Part shown: positions 8,813 to 18,756 of the stretch, piece by piece
Layout: the number at the start of each line of letters is the position of its first letter
How positions within the stretch are numbered: the stretch's first letter is position 1
From: Rhodococcus sp. UNC23MFCrub1.1
GTDB taxonomy: Bacteria; Actinomycetota; Actinomycetes; Mycobacteriales; Mycobacteriaceae
DNA length: 64,000 nucleotides
Reading direction: 5' to 3'
Assembly (NCBI RefSeq): GCF_000686025.1
Contig: NZ_JMLQ01000011.1
Location: 1 to 64,000 of the forward strand
Notes under the pieces: generated by a model
What the model was told of the DNA's origin: nothing
The model's database searches: none
What the model saw: only the letters and a program-made list of their open reading frames with translations
Translations under genes and position numbers: made by a program

Positions 8813-8842
8813 TTGGACTCGGGGCACCCGAGCGGCTAGTCT
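8813..8842 (+). promoter_or_regulatory. Possible rpmB promoter
   Basis: TTGGAC (8813-8818) and TAGTCT (8837-8842) are 18 nt apart in the 243-bp gap between recG and rpmB. Transcription would start near 8850, giving a leader of about 125 nt before the L28 gene. I see no clear riboswitch or second gene in that leader. Confidence 0.45.
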
Positions 8843-8973
8843 TGCACGGTTGCGTCTGACGCGTCCGGCATGCCCGGAGGTATCGGGCGCAGTTGTACGA
8901 AGATCTTGCCCCACACCGGCCACGGTTCGAATCGTGTCCCGGTCTCACCTCGAATACCAAGGAGTTCGCGACT

Positions 8974-9165
8974 ATGGCTGCCGTCTGCGACGTATGCGCC
9001 AAGGGACCCGGCTTCGGTAAGTCGGTTTCGCACTCGCACCGCCGTACCAACCGTCGCTGGAACCCCAACATCCAGACCGTCCGCGCGCAGGTCGCGCCGG
9101 GTAACTCTCGTCGGCTCAATGTGTGCACCTCGTGCCTCAAGGCCGGCAAGGTGGTCCGGGGCTGA
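8974..9165 (+). CDS. rpmB: 50S ribosomal protein L28
   Basis: A 63-aa large-subunit ribosomal protein. The sequence [20 protein letters not shown] with the following [11 protein letters not shown] block is diagnostic. Two CxxC pairs (CDVC near residue 5 and CTSC near residue 51) mark it as the zinc-binding (C+) form. The ATG at 8974 has AAGGAG 9 nt upstream. In mycobacteria a DAK2-domain gene often lies between L28 and recG; here the 243-bp gap has none. Confidence 0.96.
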   Translation: MAAVCDVCAKGPGFGKSVSHSHRRTNRRWNPNIQTVRAQVAPGNSRRLNVCTSCLKAGKVVRG

Positions 9166-9191
9166 CGTTCCCGCACGACATTTTCACGACA

Positions 9192-9219
9192 AGGCCCCGA
9201 TACCGAGGTATCGGGGCCT
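9192..9219. terminator. Intrinsic terminator hairpin after rpmB
   Basis: AGGCCCCGATAC pairs with its complement across a CGAG loop, a 12-bp GC-rich stem starting 26 nt after the rpmB stop codon. The downstream tail is only weakly T-rich. Confidence 0.75.
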
Positions 9220-9280
9220 CTGTCATCTCCGGCGACTCTGTCGTTTCCGGAGCCGAGCGGTCCTGGTCTAAGTTCGAACG

Positions 9281-10072
9281 ATGACCGAATCAGTCGACCC
9301 CCCGGCCACGTCCCCCGTCACCGTCGAGGACGGTGTCCTGTACGTACGGGTGGCGACGCCCCGCGGCGGCAACGTGCTGAACGGCGAGGCGATGGCCGCA
9401 GGCGCTGCGTCGCTGTCCGATCTCGACGAGTCCGTGGGCGCCGTGCTGCTCGTCGGCGCCGAATCCAACTTCTGCGCCGGTGGCGACGTGCGCGCCTTCC
9501 ACGGGGCGCCCGACAGAAGCGCGTTCGTCCGGCAGCTCGCCGACACGTTCCACGATTTCGTCCGCGCGCTCACCTCGGTGTCGGTCCCCGTCGTGGCGGG
9601 AGTACCGGGCTGGGCAGCGGGCGCGGGCATGTCGCTCGTGTGTCACGCCGACATCGCGATCGGCGGTCGATCCACCCGGCTCCGTCCCGCGTATCCGGCG
9701 CTCGGCTTCACTCCGGACGGCGGTCTGACGTGGGCTCTCCCCCGCATCATCGGCACCCGCCGCGCGCGCGACATCCTGCTCACCGACGGCGTTCTCGGCT
9801 CGGACGAGGCCTACCGCCTGGGTCTGCTGACACGGTTGGTCGGTGACGACGTCATCGCATCGGAGGCCGAGCGGGTGGCGCGCTCTCTCGCGGCCGGGCC
9901 CACCGAGGTGTCCCGTGCGACCAAGCGGTTACTGCTCGCCTCGGACTCCGCGTCGCTGTCCGATCAGCTCGACGCCGAGACCGACTCGATCTCTCACCAG
10001 GCGTCCACCGCGGACGGCATCGAGGGTGTCGACGCCTTCGTGGAGAAGCGCCGGCCGTCCTTCGGCCACTGA
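9281..10072 (+). CDS. Enoyl-CoA hydratase/isomerase family protein (PaaG/ECI-like active site)
   Basis: A 263-aa crotonase-fold protein acting on a CoA thioester. The oxyanion-hole segments are visible (NFCAGGDVRAF and GVPGWAAGAGMSLVC). Both catalytic glutamates of true hydratases are absent: GGxxE is replaced by GAGMS, and PExxLG by PAYPALG. An aspartate in FTPDGGLTW aligns with the catalytic Asp of PaaG-type enoyl-CoA isomerases. It is therefore more likely an isomerase-like enzyme than a hydratase. The start has a TAAGTT box 6 nt upstream and no ribosome site, suggesting a leaderless mRNA. It converges on ung with an 8-nt gap. Confidence 0.85.
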   Translation: MTESVDPPATSPVTVEDGVLYVRVATPRGGNVLNGEAMAAGAASLSDLDESVGAVLLVGAESNFCAGGDVRAFHGAPDRSAFVRQLADTFHDFVRALTSVSVPVVAGVPGWAAGAGMSLVCHADIAIGGRSTRLRPAYPALGFTPDGGLTWALPRIIGTRRARDILLTDGVLGSDEAYRLGLLTRLVGDDVIASEAERVARSLAAGPTEVSRATKRLLLASDSASLSDQLDAETDSISHQASTADGIEGVDAFVEKRRPSFGH

Positions 10073-10080
10073 CGGCCGCC

Positions 10081-10749
10081 TCAGTCCAGACGCCAGTCGA
10101 CGGGTTCCTCGCCCAGCGTCGCGAGATGGTCGTTCACGGTGCTGAACGGCCGTGAACCGAAGAACCCTCGCGACGCGGACAGCGGTGAGGGATGGACGGA
10201 CTCGACCGTGGGCGTGGACCCGAGCAGCGGCTTGGCCGTCGCGGCGTCGCGTCCCCAGAGGACCGCGACCAGGGGGCGGCCGGGTCGGTTCACCAGAGCG
10301 GTGATCGCCTGCGCCGTCACCGCTTCCCAGCCCTTGCGCCGGTGCGACGCCGCCTTGCCCGGTTCCACGGTCAGAACACGGTTCAGCAGGAGCACACCAC
10401 GATCGGCCCACGGAGACAGATCACCGGTGGTGGGTGTCGGCAGGCCGAGATCGGCGCTGTACTCGGTGAAGATGTTCGCGAGACTGCGCGGGACCGGCCG
10501 CACGTCGGGCGCGACCGAGAAACTCAGTCCCACAGCATGTCCCGGCGTCGGGTAGGGATCCTGTCCCAGCACCAGCACACGCACCTCCTCGAACGGGCGG
10601 CTGAAGGCGCGCAGCACGTCCTCCCCGGCGGGCAGGTAGCCTCGCCCGGCGGCGTTCTCGGCGCGCAGGAAGTCGCCCATCCGGGCGATGTCGTCGGCCA
10701 CCGGACCGAGCGCGGACGCCCACCCCGGATCCGCGACGGGCGCCGTCAC
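10081..10749 (-). CDS. ung: Uracil-DNA glycosylase (family 1)
   Basis: Excises uracil from DNA as first step of base excision repair. The 222-aa protein carries the water-activating motif GQDPYP near residue 66 and the DNA-intercalation motif HPSPLS near residue 188, plus [17 protein letters not shown]. The GTG at 10749 overlaps the stop of the upstream carbonic-anhydrase-like gene by 4 bp (GTGA), so the two are translationally coupled. Length and motifs are standard. Confidence 0.95.
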   Translation of the reverse strand: MTAPVADPGWASALGPVADDIARMGDFLRAENAAGRGYLPAGEDVLRAFSRPFEEVRVLVLGQDPYPTPGHAVGLSFSVAPDVRPVPRSLANIFTEYSADLGLPTPTTGDLSPWADRGVLLLNRVLTVEPGKAASHRRKGWEAVTAQAITALVNRPGRPLVAVLWGRDAATAKPLLGSTPTVESVHPSPLSASRGFFGSRPFSTVNDHLATLGEEPVDWRLD

Positions 10750-11267
10750 GACAGCACGCGCAGCGCGCCCCGGTAGTACTCCGCATTGGCCTTGTACATT
10801 GCGACGTTGACGTCCACGTGCCCCTCCGCCACCTCGTGGCTCTCGCGGACCTTGGCCGGAACCCCCAGTGCCATCCGGCGTTCGGGCACGACGGTGTCGA
10901 AGGGGACCACGGCGCCGGCGCCGACGATCGCGCCGGATCCGATGGACGCGCCGTTGAGGACGACACTGCCCGACGCGATGAGGCACGAATCGCCGACGGT
11001 CGCCCCCTCGACGTGCGCGTTGTGCCCGACGACGCACCCGGCGCCGATCACGGTCGGGTGGATCGGCGTGCAGTGCACGACGGTGCCGTCCTGAATGTTC
11101 GTGTCCTGCCCCACGGTGATGGTCCCGTAGTCGCCGCGCAGCACCGCCCCGGGCCACACCGACACTCCCGCAGCGAGTGTCACCGCACCGATGACGACGG
11201 CATCGGGATGCACATAGGCGGTGGGGTGGATGTCGGGTTCACGGTCACCGAGTGCGTAGACGGTCAT
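10746..11267 (-). CDS. Gamma-class carbonic anhydrase-like hexapeptide protein
   Basis: A 173-aa left-handed beta-helix protein built from hexapeptide repeats ([20 protein letters not shown], later VIGAGCVVG and [12 protein letters not shown]). Histidines at VVHCTPIH and GHNAHVEG match the zinc ligands of gamma-carbonic anhydrases and PaaY/YrdA relatives. Many family members lack measurable anhydrase activity, so a CoA-thioesterase or metal-bound trimer of unknown role is possible. It is directly upstream of ung with a 4-bp overlap. Confidence 0.83.
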   Translation of the reverse strand: MTVYALGDREPDIHPTAYVHPDAVVIGAVTLAAGVSVWPGAVLRGDYGTITVGQDTNIQDGTVVHCTPIHPTVIGAGCVVGHNAHVEGATVGDSCLIASGSVVLNGASIGSGAIVGAGAVVPFDTVVPERRMALGVPAKVRESHEVAEGHVDVNVAMYKANAEYYRGALRVLS

Positions 11268-11279
11268 GGCTCCAGCATG

Positions 11280-11780
11280 TCATCCGGTCAGATCCTTCAC
11301 CATGCACACCGACTGCTCCTCGTGCCGATAGAGGCCGAACTTCGGTACGAGCGGTCGATACCCACTCGAGGTGTAGAGGCCGATGGCCTCGGGTTGACGC
11401 AGTCCGGTCTCGAGGACCAGTCGTAGCCGGCCAGCGTCGCGGGCGGTGTCCTCGATCGTCCGCAGCAGGGCACGCGCGACGCCCGCGCCTCGCGCCTCGG
11501 TGCGGACGTACATGCGCTTGATCTCCGCGTCGCCGGTGCGCAGGCCTTCCGCCTCGGGTCCTCCGTGCTCGTGGGTCCGCCAGCCGCCCATACCGACGAC
11601 GGCGCCGTCCAGGTCGGCCCGCAGCATCACGCCGTGCGGCGGCAGGAACTCTCGGACGTCGAGCGGCGTCTCGTCGGGGCCGCCGTAGCGGCGCACGTAC
11701 TCCTGCTGGACCTCGTCGATCATCGCGACCACGTCCGGGTCGTCGAGCCGAGTGGTCGTGACCGTCAGAAGCTCGTCCAT
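11280..11780 (-). CDS. GNAT-family N-acetyltransferase
   Basis: A 166-aa acetyl-CoA-dependent acetyltransferase. The cofactor-binding motif A appears as IKRMYVRTEARGAGVARALLR near residues 88-108, followed by LVLETGLRQPEAIGLYTSSGY. The acceptor is unknown. The ATG at 11780 is chosen because AAGGA lies 10 nt upstream; it overlaps the end of thiL by 16 bp, so both are probably one transcript. An ATG at 11798 would add six residues. Confidence 0.82.
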   Translation of the reverse strand: MDELLTVTTTRLDDPDVVAMIDEVQQEYVRRYGGPDETPLDVREFLPPHGVMLRADLDGAVVGMGGWRTHEHGGPEAEGLRTGDAEIKRMYVRTEARGAGVARALLRTIEDTARDAGRLRLVLETGLRQPEAIGLYTSSGYRPLVPKFGLYRHEEQSVCMVKDLTG

Positions 11781-12724
11781 GCCGCAGGTCCTTCCCATCG
11801 CACACCGTCCACCGTGACTCCTGTTCCCGCACTCACGGATCCGATCCGGCGCCAGCCGGTCGGCACGTCGTCGGAGGCGAAGGTCGCGAGCAGCACGTGG
11901 TCCTCCCCGCCGCCGAGAGCCCAGTGCAGCGGGTCGACGCCGAGTTCGGTGCCGGCGTGCACCACGTCCTCGGGGATCTCCATGTCGGCCGACGAGATGT
12001 CGAGCCGCACAGCGGACATCGCCGCCAGATGTCCCGCGTCGCCGATCACGCCGTCGGACACGTCGCACATCGACGACGCTCCCGCGCGCGCCGCGGCCGG
12101 ACCGTCGGCGGGATCGGGCGTCGGGACGCGATGTGCTGCCAGCAGATCCGGGTGGGTGGTCGAGCCCGCCTCGTACAGTGCCCACCCGGCAGCGGACCGG
12201 CCGGTGGATCCGGACAGTGCGAGCACGTCCCCCGGCCGGGCACCGGACCGCAGCACCGGGGGTCGACCCTCGAGGTCACCCAGCGCGGTGATCGACAACA
12301 CCAGCCGGTCCCCTCCCGTGACGTCCCCGCCGACGATCGACGCGCCGACTCGCGTCGCCTCCGCCCACAGACCCGCGGTGAGCGCGTCCACGTCCGACAC
12401 CGCGGTGGTCGACGGACACGACATCGAGACGAGGAATCCCGTGCACCGCGCGCCCATCGCGGCGATGTCCGCGGCGTTCTGCGCGATGGCCTTTCGGCCG
12501 ACGTCGTGGTGACTCGACCAGTCGAGGCGGAAGTGTCGACCCTCCACCAGCATGTCGGTCGTGACGACGACGCGGGAGTCGGGGGCGGCGATCACCGCCG
12601 CGTCGTCCCCCGGCCCGATCGCGACCGATGGGGGGTGGACACGGCCGGCCGTCGCGCGGCCGATGAGCGCGAACTCGCCGAGGTCCCCCACCGTCCCGGT
12701 CGCGGGATCGTCCGCCTGTGACAC
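11765..12724 (-). CDS. thiL: Thiamine-monophosphate kinase
   Basis: Phosphorylates thiamine monophosphate to thiamine diphosphate, the cofactor needed by the transketolase and acetolactate synthase encoded elsewhere here. The 319-aa protein shows the PurM-like fold signatures: GDDAAVI near residue 39, TTDMLVEGRHF near 55, GGDVTGGDRLVLS near 135 and DVSDGVIGDAGHL near 218. The GTG start follows GGAGGAG. Confidence 0.93.
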   Translation of the reverse strand: MSQADDPATGTVGDLGEFALIGRATAGRVHPPSVAIGPGDDAAVIAAPDSRVVVTTDMLVEGRHFRLDWSSHHDVGRKAIAQNAADIAAMGARCTGFLVSMSCPSTTAVSDVDALTAGLWAEATRVGASIVGGDVTGGDRLVLSITALGDLEGRPPVLRSGARPGDVLALSGSTGRSAAGWALYEAGSTTHPDLLAAHRVPTPDPADGPAAARAGASSMCDVSDGVIGDAGHLAAMSAVRLDISSADMEIPEDVVHAGTELGVDPLHWALGGGEDHVLLATFASDDVPTGWRRIGSVSAGTGVTVDGVRWEGPAAWTSF

Positions 12725-12856
12725 AGAACTCCTCCATCACCGTCGTGGATCACCGTCGTGCAGCATCCCACGGGGCCTCGTCGTCGTCACGCATCCGGGC
12801 CCCCGTCAGGGCGCGGGTAACGTTTCCGCCGAGACCGTTCGACACGAGGGAGCACG

Positions 12857-13429
12857 ATGACGCAGGACGAACCGACCGCGACGGACGAGTCGGCCACGGG
12901 TCTGCACCCCGCTCTGATCGCCACCGCGATCGCCCTGCCCGTCGCGCTCGTCGTCGGCATCATCGTCGCGGCGGTCATGGCGAACAGAACTCCCGTCCGC
13001 GAGCCCGTCGCTCTCGGCGCGGTCCCCTCGCCGCTCGCCGAGAGCACCCAGTGCGCGACGTTGCTCGGCGCACTGCCCGAGACGTTCGACTCGTTCACTC
13101 GCGCCGAGCTGGCCGACCCCGCGCCCGTGGGTGCGGCCGCCTGGCAGTCCGAGGACGTCACCGACCCCATCGTGCTGCGGTGTGGGCTCGAGCGTCCGGC
13201 GGAATTCGATCAGGCCGCCGCTCTCGACGTCGTCGACGGCGTGCAGTGGTTCCGGGTGTCGGGCGCGGATCAGGGCCTCGCCGCGAGCACCTGGTTCGTC
13301 GTCGACCGGGGCGTGTACGCCGCGGCCACCATCCCCGACGGCACGGGCCCCACACCGATCCAGGCCCTGTCTGCCGCGGTGTCGGGAGCCCTTCCGCAGA
13401 CGCCGCTGGACCCCGCTCCGATCAACTGA
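12857..13429 (+). CDS. DUF3515 family membrane-anchored protein
   Basis: A 190-aa actinobacterial protein of unknown function. A single hydrophobic segment (LIATAIALPVALVVGIIVAAV, residues 19-39) is followed by an extracytoplasmic domain with cysteines at QCATLLG and VLRCGLE, likely a disulfide. Genes of this family commonly sit between thiL and ddl in mycobacteria, as here, hinting at a cell-envelope role. The ATG has GAGGGAG upstream. Confidence 0.8.
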   Translation: MTQDEPTATDESATGLHPALIATAIALPVALVVGIIVAAVMANRTPVREPVALGAVPSPLAESTQCATLLGALPETFDSFTRAELADPAPVGAAAWQSEDVTDPIVLRCGLERPAEFDQAAALDVVDGVQWFRVSGADQGLAASTWFVVDRGVYAAATIPDGTGPTPIQALSAAVSGALPQTPLDPAPIN

Positions 13430-13447
13430 TCCGGCAGGGCCGACCTC

Positions 13448-14554
13448 TCACCGCAGTCCGGTCCCCCGTGCGATCGCGGTGTCGACGAGAGTGCCGACGA
13501 GCTCCGAGTAGCCGACGCCCGTCGCCTCCCACATCCGCGGGTACATCGAGATGGCCGTGAAGCCGGGCATCGTGTTGATCTCGTTGATCACCGGACCGTC
13601 GTCGGTCACGAAGAAGTCGACGCGCGCGAGACCTTGCAGATCCAGCGCAGCGAAGGCACGGACCGCGATCTCCCGCAGCACCGTCGAGACGTCGTCGTCC
13701 AGCAGGGCCGGGATGTCGAACTCGACCACGTCGTCGAGGTACTTGCTGTCGAAGTCGTAGAACGTCGCACCACCGGCCGACGCCGAGGCCTCGTCCATGC
13801 GGATCTCGGCGACGACGCTGGCGCGGACGGAGCCGTCCGGCATCTCCAGGACACCGCACTCCACCTCGCGGCCGACGATGGCGGCCTCGATCACGACCTT
13901 CGGATCATGTTCTCGCGCAACGGTCACCGCGTCGCCCAACTCGTCCCAGTCGACGATGCGCGTGATCCCGATCGACGATCCGCCGCGGGCCGGCTTCACG
14001 AACGCGGGGAGACCGATGACGTCGCGCTCGTCGGAGGTCAGGGTCTCGCGATCGCGGCGCAGGACGACCTGGCGCCCGACGGGAAGGCCCTCGGCCGCGA
14101 GCAGCTTCTTGGTGAACTCCTTGTCCATCGCCGCGGCGCTCGCGAGGACTCCCGGTCCCACGTAGGGGACGCCGGCGACCTCGAACAGCCCCTGGACCGT
14201 GCCGTCCTCGCCGTAGGCACCGTGCAGCACCGGGAAGACGACGTCGACCGCACCGATGTCCTCGGCCGTGCCGTCGACGGAGCGCGTGATGCGACCGGGG
14301 TTCTCGGGATCGACTCCGAGAGCGAGCGGGACGCCCGCACCGGCGACCGACGGGAGAACGCGATCCCGGATCTGCAACTCCGTCGGGTCGGCGGTGCCCT
14401 CGACCCACGTTCCGGCGCGCGTGATCCCGATGGGGATCACGTCGAAGCGGTCGGAGTCGAGGTGACGCATGACGCTTCCTGCCGAGACGCAGGAGACGGA
14501 GTGTTCGTTGCTTCGACCGCCGTAGATCACGGCGACCTTGATGGGATCGGTCAC
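13448..14554 (-). CDS. ddl: D-alanine--D-alanine ligase
   Basis: Joins two D-alanines for peptidoglycan precursor synthesis, using ATP. The 368-aa protein has [16 protein letters not shown] at the N terminus, [17 protein letters not shown] near residue 110, [13 protein letters not shown] in the ATP-grasp domain near 193, and the metal-binding [12 protein letters not shown] near residue 325. The GTG at 14554 gives the usual length. No adjacent D,D-dipeptidase or vanH-like gene suggests a D-Ala-D-Lac variant. Confidence 0.95.
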   Translation of the reverse strand: MTDPIKVAVIYGGRSNEHSVSCVSAGSVMRHLDSDRFDVIPIGITRAGTWVEGTADPTELQIRDRVLPSVAGAGVPLALGVDPENPGRITRSVDGTAEDIGAVDVVFPVLHGAYGEDGTVQGLFEVAGVPYVGPGVLASAAAMDKEFTKKLLAAEGLPVGRQVVLRRDRETLTSDERDVIGLPAFVKPARGGSSIGITRIVDWDELGDAVTVAREHDPKVVIEAAIVGREVECGVLEMPDGSVRASVVAEIRMDEASASAGGATFYDFDSKYLDDVVEFDIPALLDDDVSTVLREIAVRAFAALDLQGLARVDFFVTDDGPVINEINTMPGFTAISMYPRMWEATGVGYSELVGTLVDTAIARGTGLR

Positions 14555-14607
14555 GTGAGCACCGTACCGGCGAACCCCGGACGAGGCGTGACGCGCACCG
14601 CCGCGGT

Positions 14608-15606
14608 TCACTCCGGCTTGTGACGACGCCCCAGGAGGCTGTGGACGGCGTCCGGAACGGAGAGGCCCTCGTGGCAGACCCGGTGGACCGCATCGGTGAG
14701 GGGCATCTCCACGTCGTAGGCCTCCGCGAGAGCTCGGATGGATGTGCACGACTTCACACCCTCGGCGACCTGACCGTGCGCCGCTTCCTGCGCACTCTCC
14801 AGCGAGCCACCCGACCCCAGCCGCTCGCCGAACGTGCGATTACGCGAGAGCGGGGACGAGCACGTGGCGACGAGGTCACCCACCCCGGCGAGACCCGCGA
14901 GCGTCGACGGGTTGGCGCCGAGCGCGACACCGAGACGGGTCACTTCGGCGAGACCGCGGGTGATGATGCTGGCGACCGAATTCTCCCCGAAACCGATACC
15001 CGCCGCCATGCCGCACGCGAGGGCGATGACGTTCTTGCACGCACCGCCGATCTCGCACCCGATGACGTCGGAGTTCGTGTACGGGCGGAAGTAGCTGGTG
15101 GCACACGCCGACTGGAGCGCGATCGCGCGATTGGAGTCCGGGCACGCGATGACCGTCGCGGTGGGTTGCTCGGCGGCGATCTCCTTGGCGAGGTTCGGTC
15201 CCGACAACGTGCCGACGCGACTCGGGTCCGCACCGGTGACCTGACAGATCACCTGCGACATGCGCATGAGGGTCCCCGTCTCGATGCCCTTGGCGAGCGA
15301 GAGCAGGGTGACGTCCGACCCCATCAGCGGTGCCCATTCCGCCAGGTTGGCGCGCAAGGCCTGCGAGGGCACCGCGAGGACGACCGTGCAGGCCCCGTCC
15401 AACGCCTCCGCGGCGTCGTGAGTCGCTCGAATGGCCGACGGCAGTGCGACTCCCGGAAGGTAGTCGTCGTTCCGGTGGTTCTCCTGGATGGACGTCGCGA
15501 GTTCCTCTCGACGCGCCCACATGGTCACGTCGGTGCCCGCGTCGGCGAGCACCTTCGCGAACGCGGTTCCCCACGAACCGGAACCGAGCACCGCTGCCTT
15601 GACCAT
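14608..15606 (-). CDS. gpsA: Glycerol-3-phosphate dehydrogenase [NAD(P)+]
   Basis: Reduces dihydroxyacetone phosphate to sn-glycerol-3-phosphate for phospholipid synthesis. The 332-aa protein carries the N-terminal Rossmann motif [26 protein letters not shown] near residue 139, the catalytic lysine segment [17 protein letters not shown] near 188, and [11 protein letters not shown] near 250. It is upstream of ddl on the same strand with a 53-nt gap, probably co-transcribed. Confidence 0.95.
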   Translation of the reverse strand: MVKAAVLGSGSWGTAFAKVLADAGTDVTMWARREELATSIQENHRNDDYLPGVALPSAIRATHDAAEALDGACTVVLAVPSQALRANLAEWAPLMGSDVTLLSLAKGIETGTLMRMSQVICQVTGADPSRVGTLSGPNLAKEIAAEQPTATVIACPDSNRAIALQSACATSYFRPYTNSDVIGCEIGGACKNVIALACGMAAGIGFGENSVASIITRGLAEVTRLGVALGANPSTLAGLAGVGDLVATCSSPLSRNRTFGERLGSGGSLESAQEAAHGQVAEGVKSCTSIRALAEAYDVEMPLTDAVHRVCHEGLSVPDAVHSLLGRRHKPE

Positions 15607-15732
15607 GACCCAGCCTTTCCTCGATCGACACGAGGCCGTCGCCCGCTCGGCAGCCCTGGCGGCTCACAGTAGCGATGTCGGAGGCCTGCCGAACGAAGTC
15701 GGCGGTAATGACTGCTGGCAGGATCGACGGTC

Positions 15733-16431
15733 ATGAGCACGCCCAGTCGACCTCCGACCGACACCGCCCCACGGCGCGGTGTCCATCTCGTGCTCGCGGT
15801 GAAGAACCTCGTCGACGCGAAGAGCCGACTGTCCACGACCTTCCCCGGCGACGAACGCGCCGAACTCGTGCTGGCGATGTTGCGCGACACCGCGTCGGCC
15901 GCCGCAGCGGCGGACGTCGTCACCGGATGGTCGGTCGTCACGCCGGACTCTCGCGTCGCGAGCGTCGCCGTCGCCCTCGGCGGACACACGGTGTCCGAAC
16001 CCGAGTCGGGTGCCGCCACCACCGTGGAGCGACTCAATCGCGCCCTGTCCGCAGCGGACGACGCGATCAGTGACGCCCACGGCGGCGACGTGATCGCCCT
16101 GCAGGCCGACCTCCCCGCCCTGCGCACCGCGGAACTGGTCGCGGCCTACGCCGCCGCTCCCCCGGACACCCGCTCGGTGGTGATCGATCACACCGGAACC
16201 GGAACGTCGGCCCTGATCGTGCGGGGTCGCCCCCGGCGCCTCGAACCACGGTTCGGTCCGGACTCGGCCTCGCGCCACGTCGATTCCGGGGCGTTCCCTC
16301 TCCGCGGCACCTGGCCGGGTCTGCGTCTGGACGTGGACACGGCGGACGACGTCCGCGCCGCCCTCGACCTGGGGGTGGGGCCGCACACCGCCGCGCTGCT
16401 CGCCGAGCTCGGCTGGACCGCCGCGCGCTGA
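15733..16431 (+). CDS. fbiD: Phosphoenolpyruvate guanylyltransferase (F420 synthesis; CofC/FbiD family)
   Basis: Activates phosphoenolpyruvate (2-phospholactate in archaea) with GTP to start the F420 side chain. The 232-aa protein has the nucleotidyltransferase-like N terminus VLAVKNLVDAKSRLS near residue 20, IALQADLPALRT near residue 117, and the acidic DVDTADDV segment near residue 205. The position beside gpsA and ppk matches the mycobacterial fbiD locus. The remaining F420 genes (fbiA/B/C) are not in this window. Confidence 0.88.
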   Translation: MSTPSRPPTDTAPRRGVHLVLAVKNLVDAKSRLSTTFPGDERAELVLAMLRDTASAAAAADVVTGWSVVTPDSRVASVAVALGGHTVSEPESGAATTVERLNRALSAADDAISDAHGGDVIALQADLPALRTAELVAAYAAAPPDTRSVVIDHTGTGTSALIVRGRPRRLEPRFGPDSASRHVDSGAFPLRGTWPGLRLDVDTADDVRAALDLGVGPHTAALLAELGWTAAR

Positions 16432-16509
16432 CACGGCCGGGCGAGGCCCGTCGCGAATTCGCACGCGGTCGACTACTCGCGCTCGGCCCGCGTGAGGGAT
16501 GATCGACGC

Positions 16510-18747
16510 GTGACCAACGAGGCGACCGAGAACACGACCGACGCCCCTTCCCGTTCCGGGGCCCCCACGAGTTCCGCAGCACCCGGTGACGCCGTCGACG
16601 GTGAGTGGAGCGCGCCGCTGGCCAGCCGCGCACCCTCCGCACCCACGGCACCGCCGGCCGCGACATCGGACACCGCGGTGCCGGTGGACCTGCTCCCGGA
16701 GGACCGCTATCTCAACCGCGAGTTGAGCTGGCTCGACTTCAACTCACGGGTGCTGGCACTCGCGGAGGACTCGTCGCTTCCGCTGCTCGAGCGGGCGAAG
16801 TTCCTCGCCATCTTCGCCAGCAACCTCGACGAGTTCTACATGGTGCGGGTGGCCGGCCTCAAGCGCCGCGACGAGACCGGCCTGTCCGTCCGCTCCGCCG
16901 ACGGACTCTCCCCCCGCGAACAGCTGGCGTTGATCGCCCGGCGCACCCAGGAGATCGCCGACCGTCACGCCCGCACCTTCATCGACCGCATCCTGCCGGA
17001 GCTGGCGAACGAGGGTATCTCGGTCATCCGGTGGTCGGAGGTCACCTCCGACGAGCGGACCCGTCTGACACGGTATTTCACCGAGCAGGTGTTCCCCGTC
17101 CTCACCCCGCTGGCCGTGGATCCCGCCCACCCGTTCCCGTACATCTCCGGACTGAGCCTCAATCTCGCTGTGACGGTGAAGGACTCGACCACGGGCGGCG
17201 AGCACTTCGCCAGGGTGAAGGTCCCGGACAACGTCGATCGGTTCGTGCAGTTGCACCGAGGCGACGTCGGCGCCGTGCCCGCGTTCCTCCCCATGGAGGA
17301 GCTCATCGCGGCGCATCTCGACGTTCTGTTCCCGGGACTCCAGATCGTCGAGCACCACGCCTTCCGCATCACGCGCAACGCCGATTTCGAGGTGGAGGAG
17401 GATCGGGACGAGGACCTCCTGCAGGCCCTCGAGCGCGAACTCGCGCGCCGCCGTTTCGGATCGCCCGTGCGCCTCGAGGTCGCGGACGACATGACCGACC
17501 ACATGCTCAGCCTGTTGCTACGCGAGTTGGACGTCGATCCCGGCGACGTCATCCAGGTGCCGGGACTGCTCGATCTGTCGTGCCTCATGCAGCTCTACGG
17601 CGTCGACAAGCCCGTCCTGAAGGACGCACCGTTCGTGCCGGCGACGCACCCCGCCTTCGGTGAGCGCGAGACGCCCAAGTCGATCTTCTCCACGCTGCGC
17701 GACGGGGACGTGCTGCTGCATCACCCGTACGACTCGTTCTCCACCAGCGTGCAGCGCTTCATCGAGCAGGCGGCAGCCGATCCGCACGTGCTCGCCATCA
17801 AGCAGACCCTCTATCGGACGTCGGGCGACTCCCCCATCGTCAACGCACTGATCGCCGCGGCGGAGGCCGGCAAGCAGGTCGTGACTCTCGTGGAGATCAA
17901 GGCGCGCTTCGACGAACAGGCCAACATCGCCTGGGCACGCAAACTGGAGCAGGCCGGCGTGCACGTGGTCTACGGGTTGGTCGGCCTGAAGACCCACTGC
18001 AAGACGTGCCTCGTCGTCCGCCGCGAAGGCGACACCATTCGCCGGTACTGCCACATCGGCACCGGCAACTACAACCCCAAGACCGCCCGACTCTACGAGG
18101 ACGTGGGTCTCATCACGGCCGCCGACGAGATCGGCGCCGACCTCACCGACCTGTTCAACTCGCTCACCGGTTACTCGCGCAAGGAGCAGTACCGGAACCT
18201 CCTCGTCGCGCCGTTCGGTGTGCGGGCGGGAATCGTCGAGCGCATCGAGGCCGAGGTGCGGGCGCACAAGGACGGCGCGAAAGCCCGAATCCGCCTGAAG
18301 GCCAACGCACTCGTCGACGAGCAGGTGATCGACGCGCTGTACTGGGCGTCCACCGAGGGCGTCCAGGTCGAGGTGGTCGTGCGCGGTATCTGCGCTCTCA
18401 AGCCGGGCGTACCCGGTCTCAGCGAGAACATTCAGGTGCGGTCGATTCTCGGACGGTTCCTCGAACACTCGCGTGTGTTGCACTTCGAGGCGATCGACGA
18501 GTTCTGGATCGGCAGCGCGGACATGATGCACCGCAACCTCGATCGACGCGTGGAGGTCATGGCTCAGGTGAAGGACCCGAAGCTGTCCGGTCAGCTGAAC
18601 TCGATGCTCGACTCGGCCATGGACGTCACGACCCGCTGCTGGGTACTGCAGTCCGACGGCGCCTGGACGGCGTCCCCCGCGAGCGGCGAGACGGTGCGGG
18701 ATCACCAGGTGTCCCTCATGCGCCAGCGTCGCTACACCGGATCGTGA
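16510..18747 (+). CDS. ppk: Polyphosphate kinase 1
   Basis: Reversibly polymerises the ATP gamma-phosphate into polyphosphate, for phosphate storage and stress signalling. After a low-complexity Ala/Pro/Thr-rich N terminus of about 55 residues, the protein has [22 protein letters not shown]-type [29 protein letters not shown], and the catalytic histidine motif [20 protein letters not shown]. The GTG at 16510 (745 aa) has GAGGG upstream; a GTG at 16492 would add six residues without a ribosome site. It is followed 9 nt later by mutT1, as in mycobacteria. Confidence 0.95.
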   Translation: MTNEATENTTDAPSRSGAPTSSAAPGDAVDGEWSAPLASRAPSAPTAPPAATSDTAVPVDLLPEDRYLNRELSWLDFNSRVLALAEDSSLPLLERAKFLAIFASNLDEFYMVRVAGLKRRDETGLSVRSADGLSPREQLALIARRTQEIADRHARTFIDRILPELANEGISVIRWSEVTSDERTRLTRYFTEQVFPVLTPLAVDPAHPFPYISGLSLNLAVTVKDSTTGGEHFARVKVPDNVDRFVQLHRGDVGAVPAFLPMEELIAAHLDVLFPGLQIVEHHAFRITRNADFEVEEDRDEDLLQALERELARRRFGSPVRLEVADDMTDHMLSLLLRELDVDPGDVIQVPGLLDLSCLMQLYGVDKPVLKDAPFVPATHPAFGERETPKSIFSTLRDGDVLLHHPYDSFSTSVQRFIEQAAADPHVLAIKQTLYRTSGDSPIVNALIAAAEAGKQVVTLVEIKARFDEQANIAWARKLEQAGVHVVYGLVGLKTHCKTCLVVRREGDTIRRYCHIGTGNYNPKTARLYEDVGLITAADEIGADLTDLFNSLTGYSRKEQYRNLLVAPFGVRAGIVERIEAEVRAHKDGAKARIRLKANALVDEQVIDALYWASTEGVQVEVVVRGICALKPGVPGLSENIQVRSILGRFLEHSRVLHFEAIDEFWIGSADMMHRNLDRRVEVMAQVKDPKLSGQLNSMLDSAMDVTTRCWVLQSDGAWTASPASGETVRDHQVSLMRQRRYTGS

Positions 18748-18756
18748 GGTGGGTCG

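Noticed and set aside
6838..8859. Open frame of 673 codons antisense to recG
   Set aside because: Same codon-bias shadow; it lacks a ribosome site and recognisable domains.
8919..8945. GGTTCGAATC flanked by short inverted arms, resembling a tRNA T arm upstream of rpmB
   Set aside because: The five-base T stem does not pair correctly and no acceptor, D or anticodon arms are present; it is leader sequence, not a tRNA.
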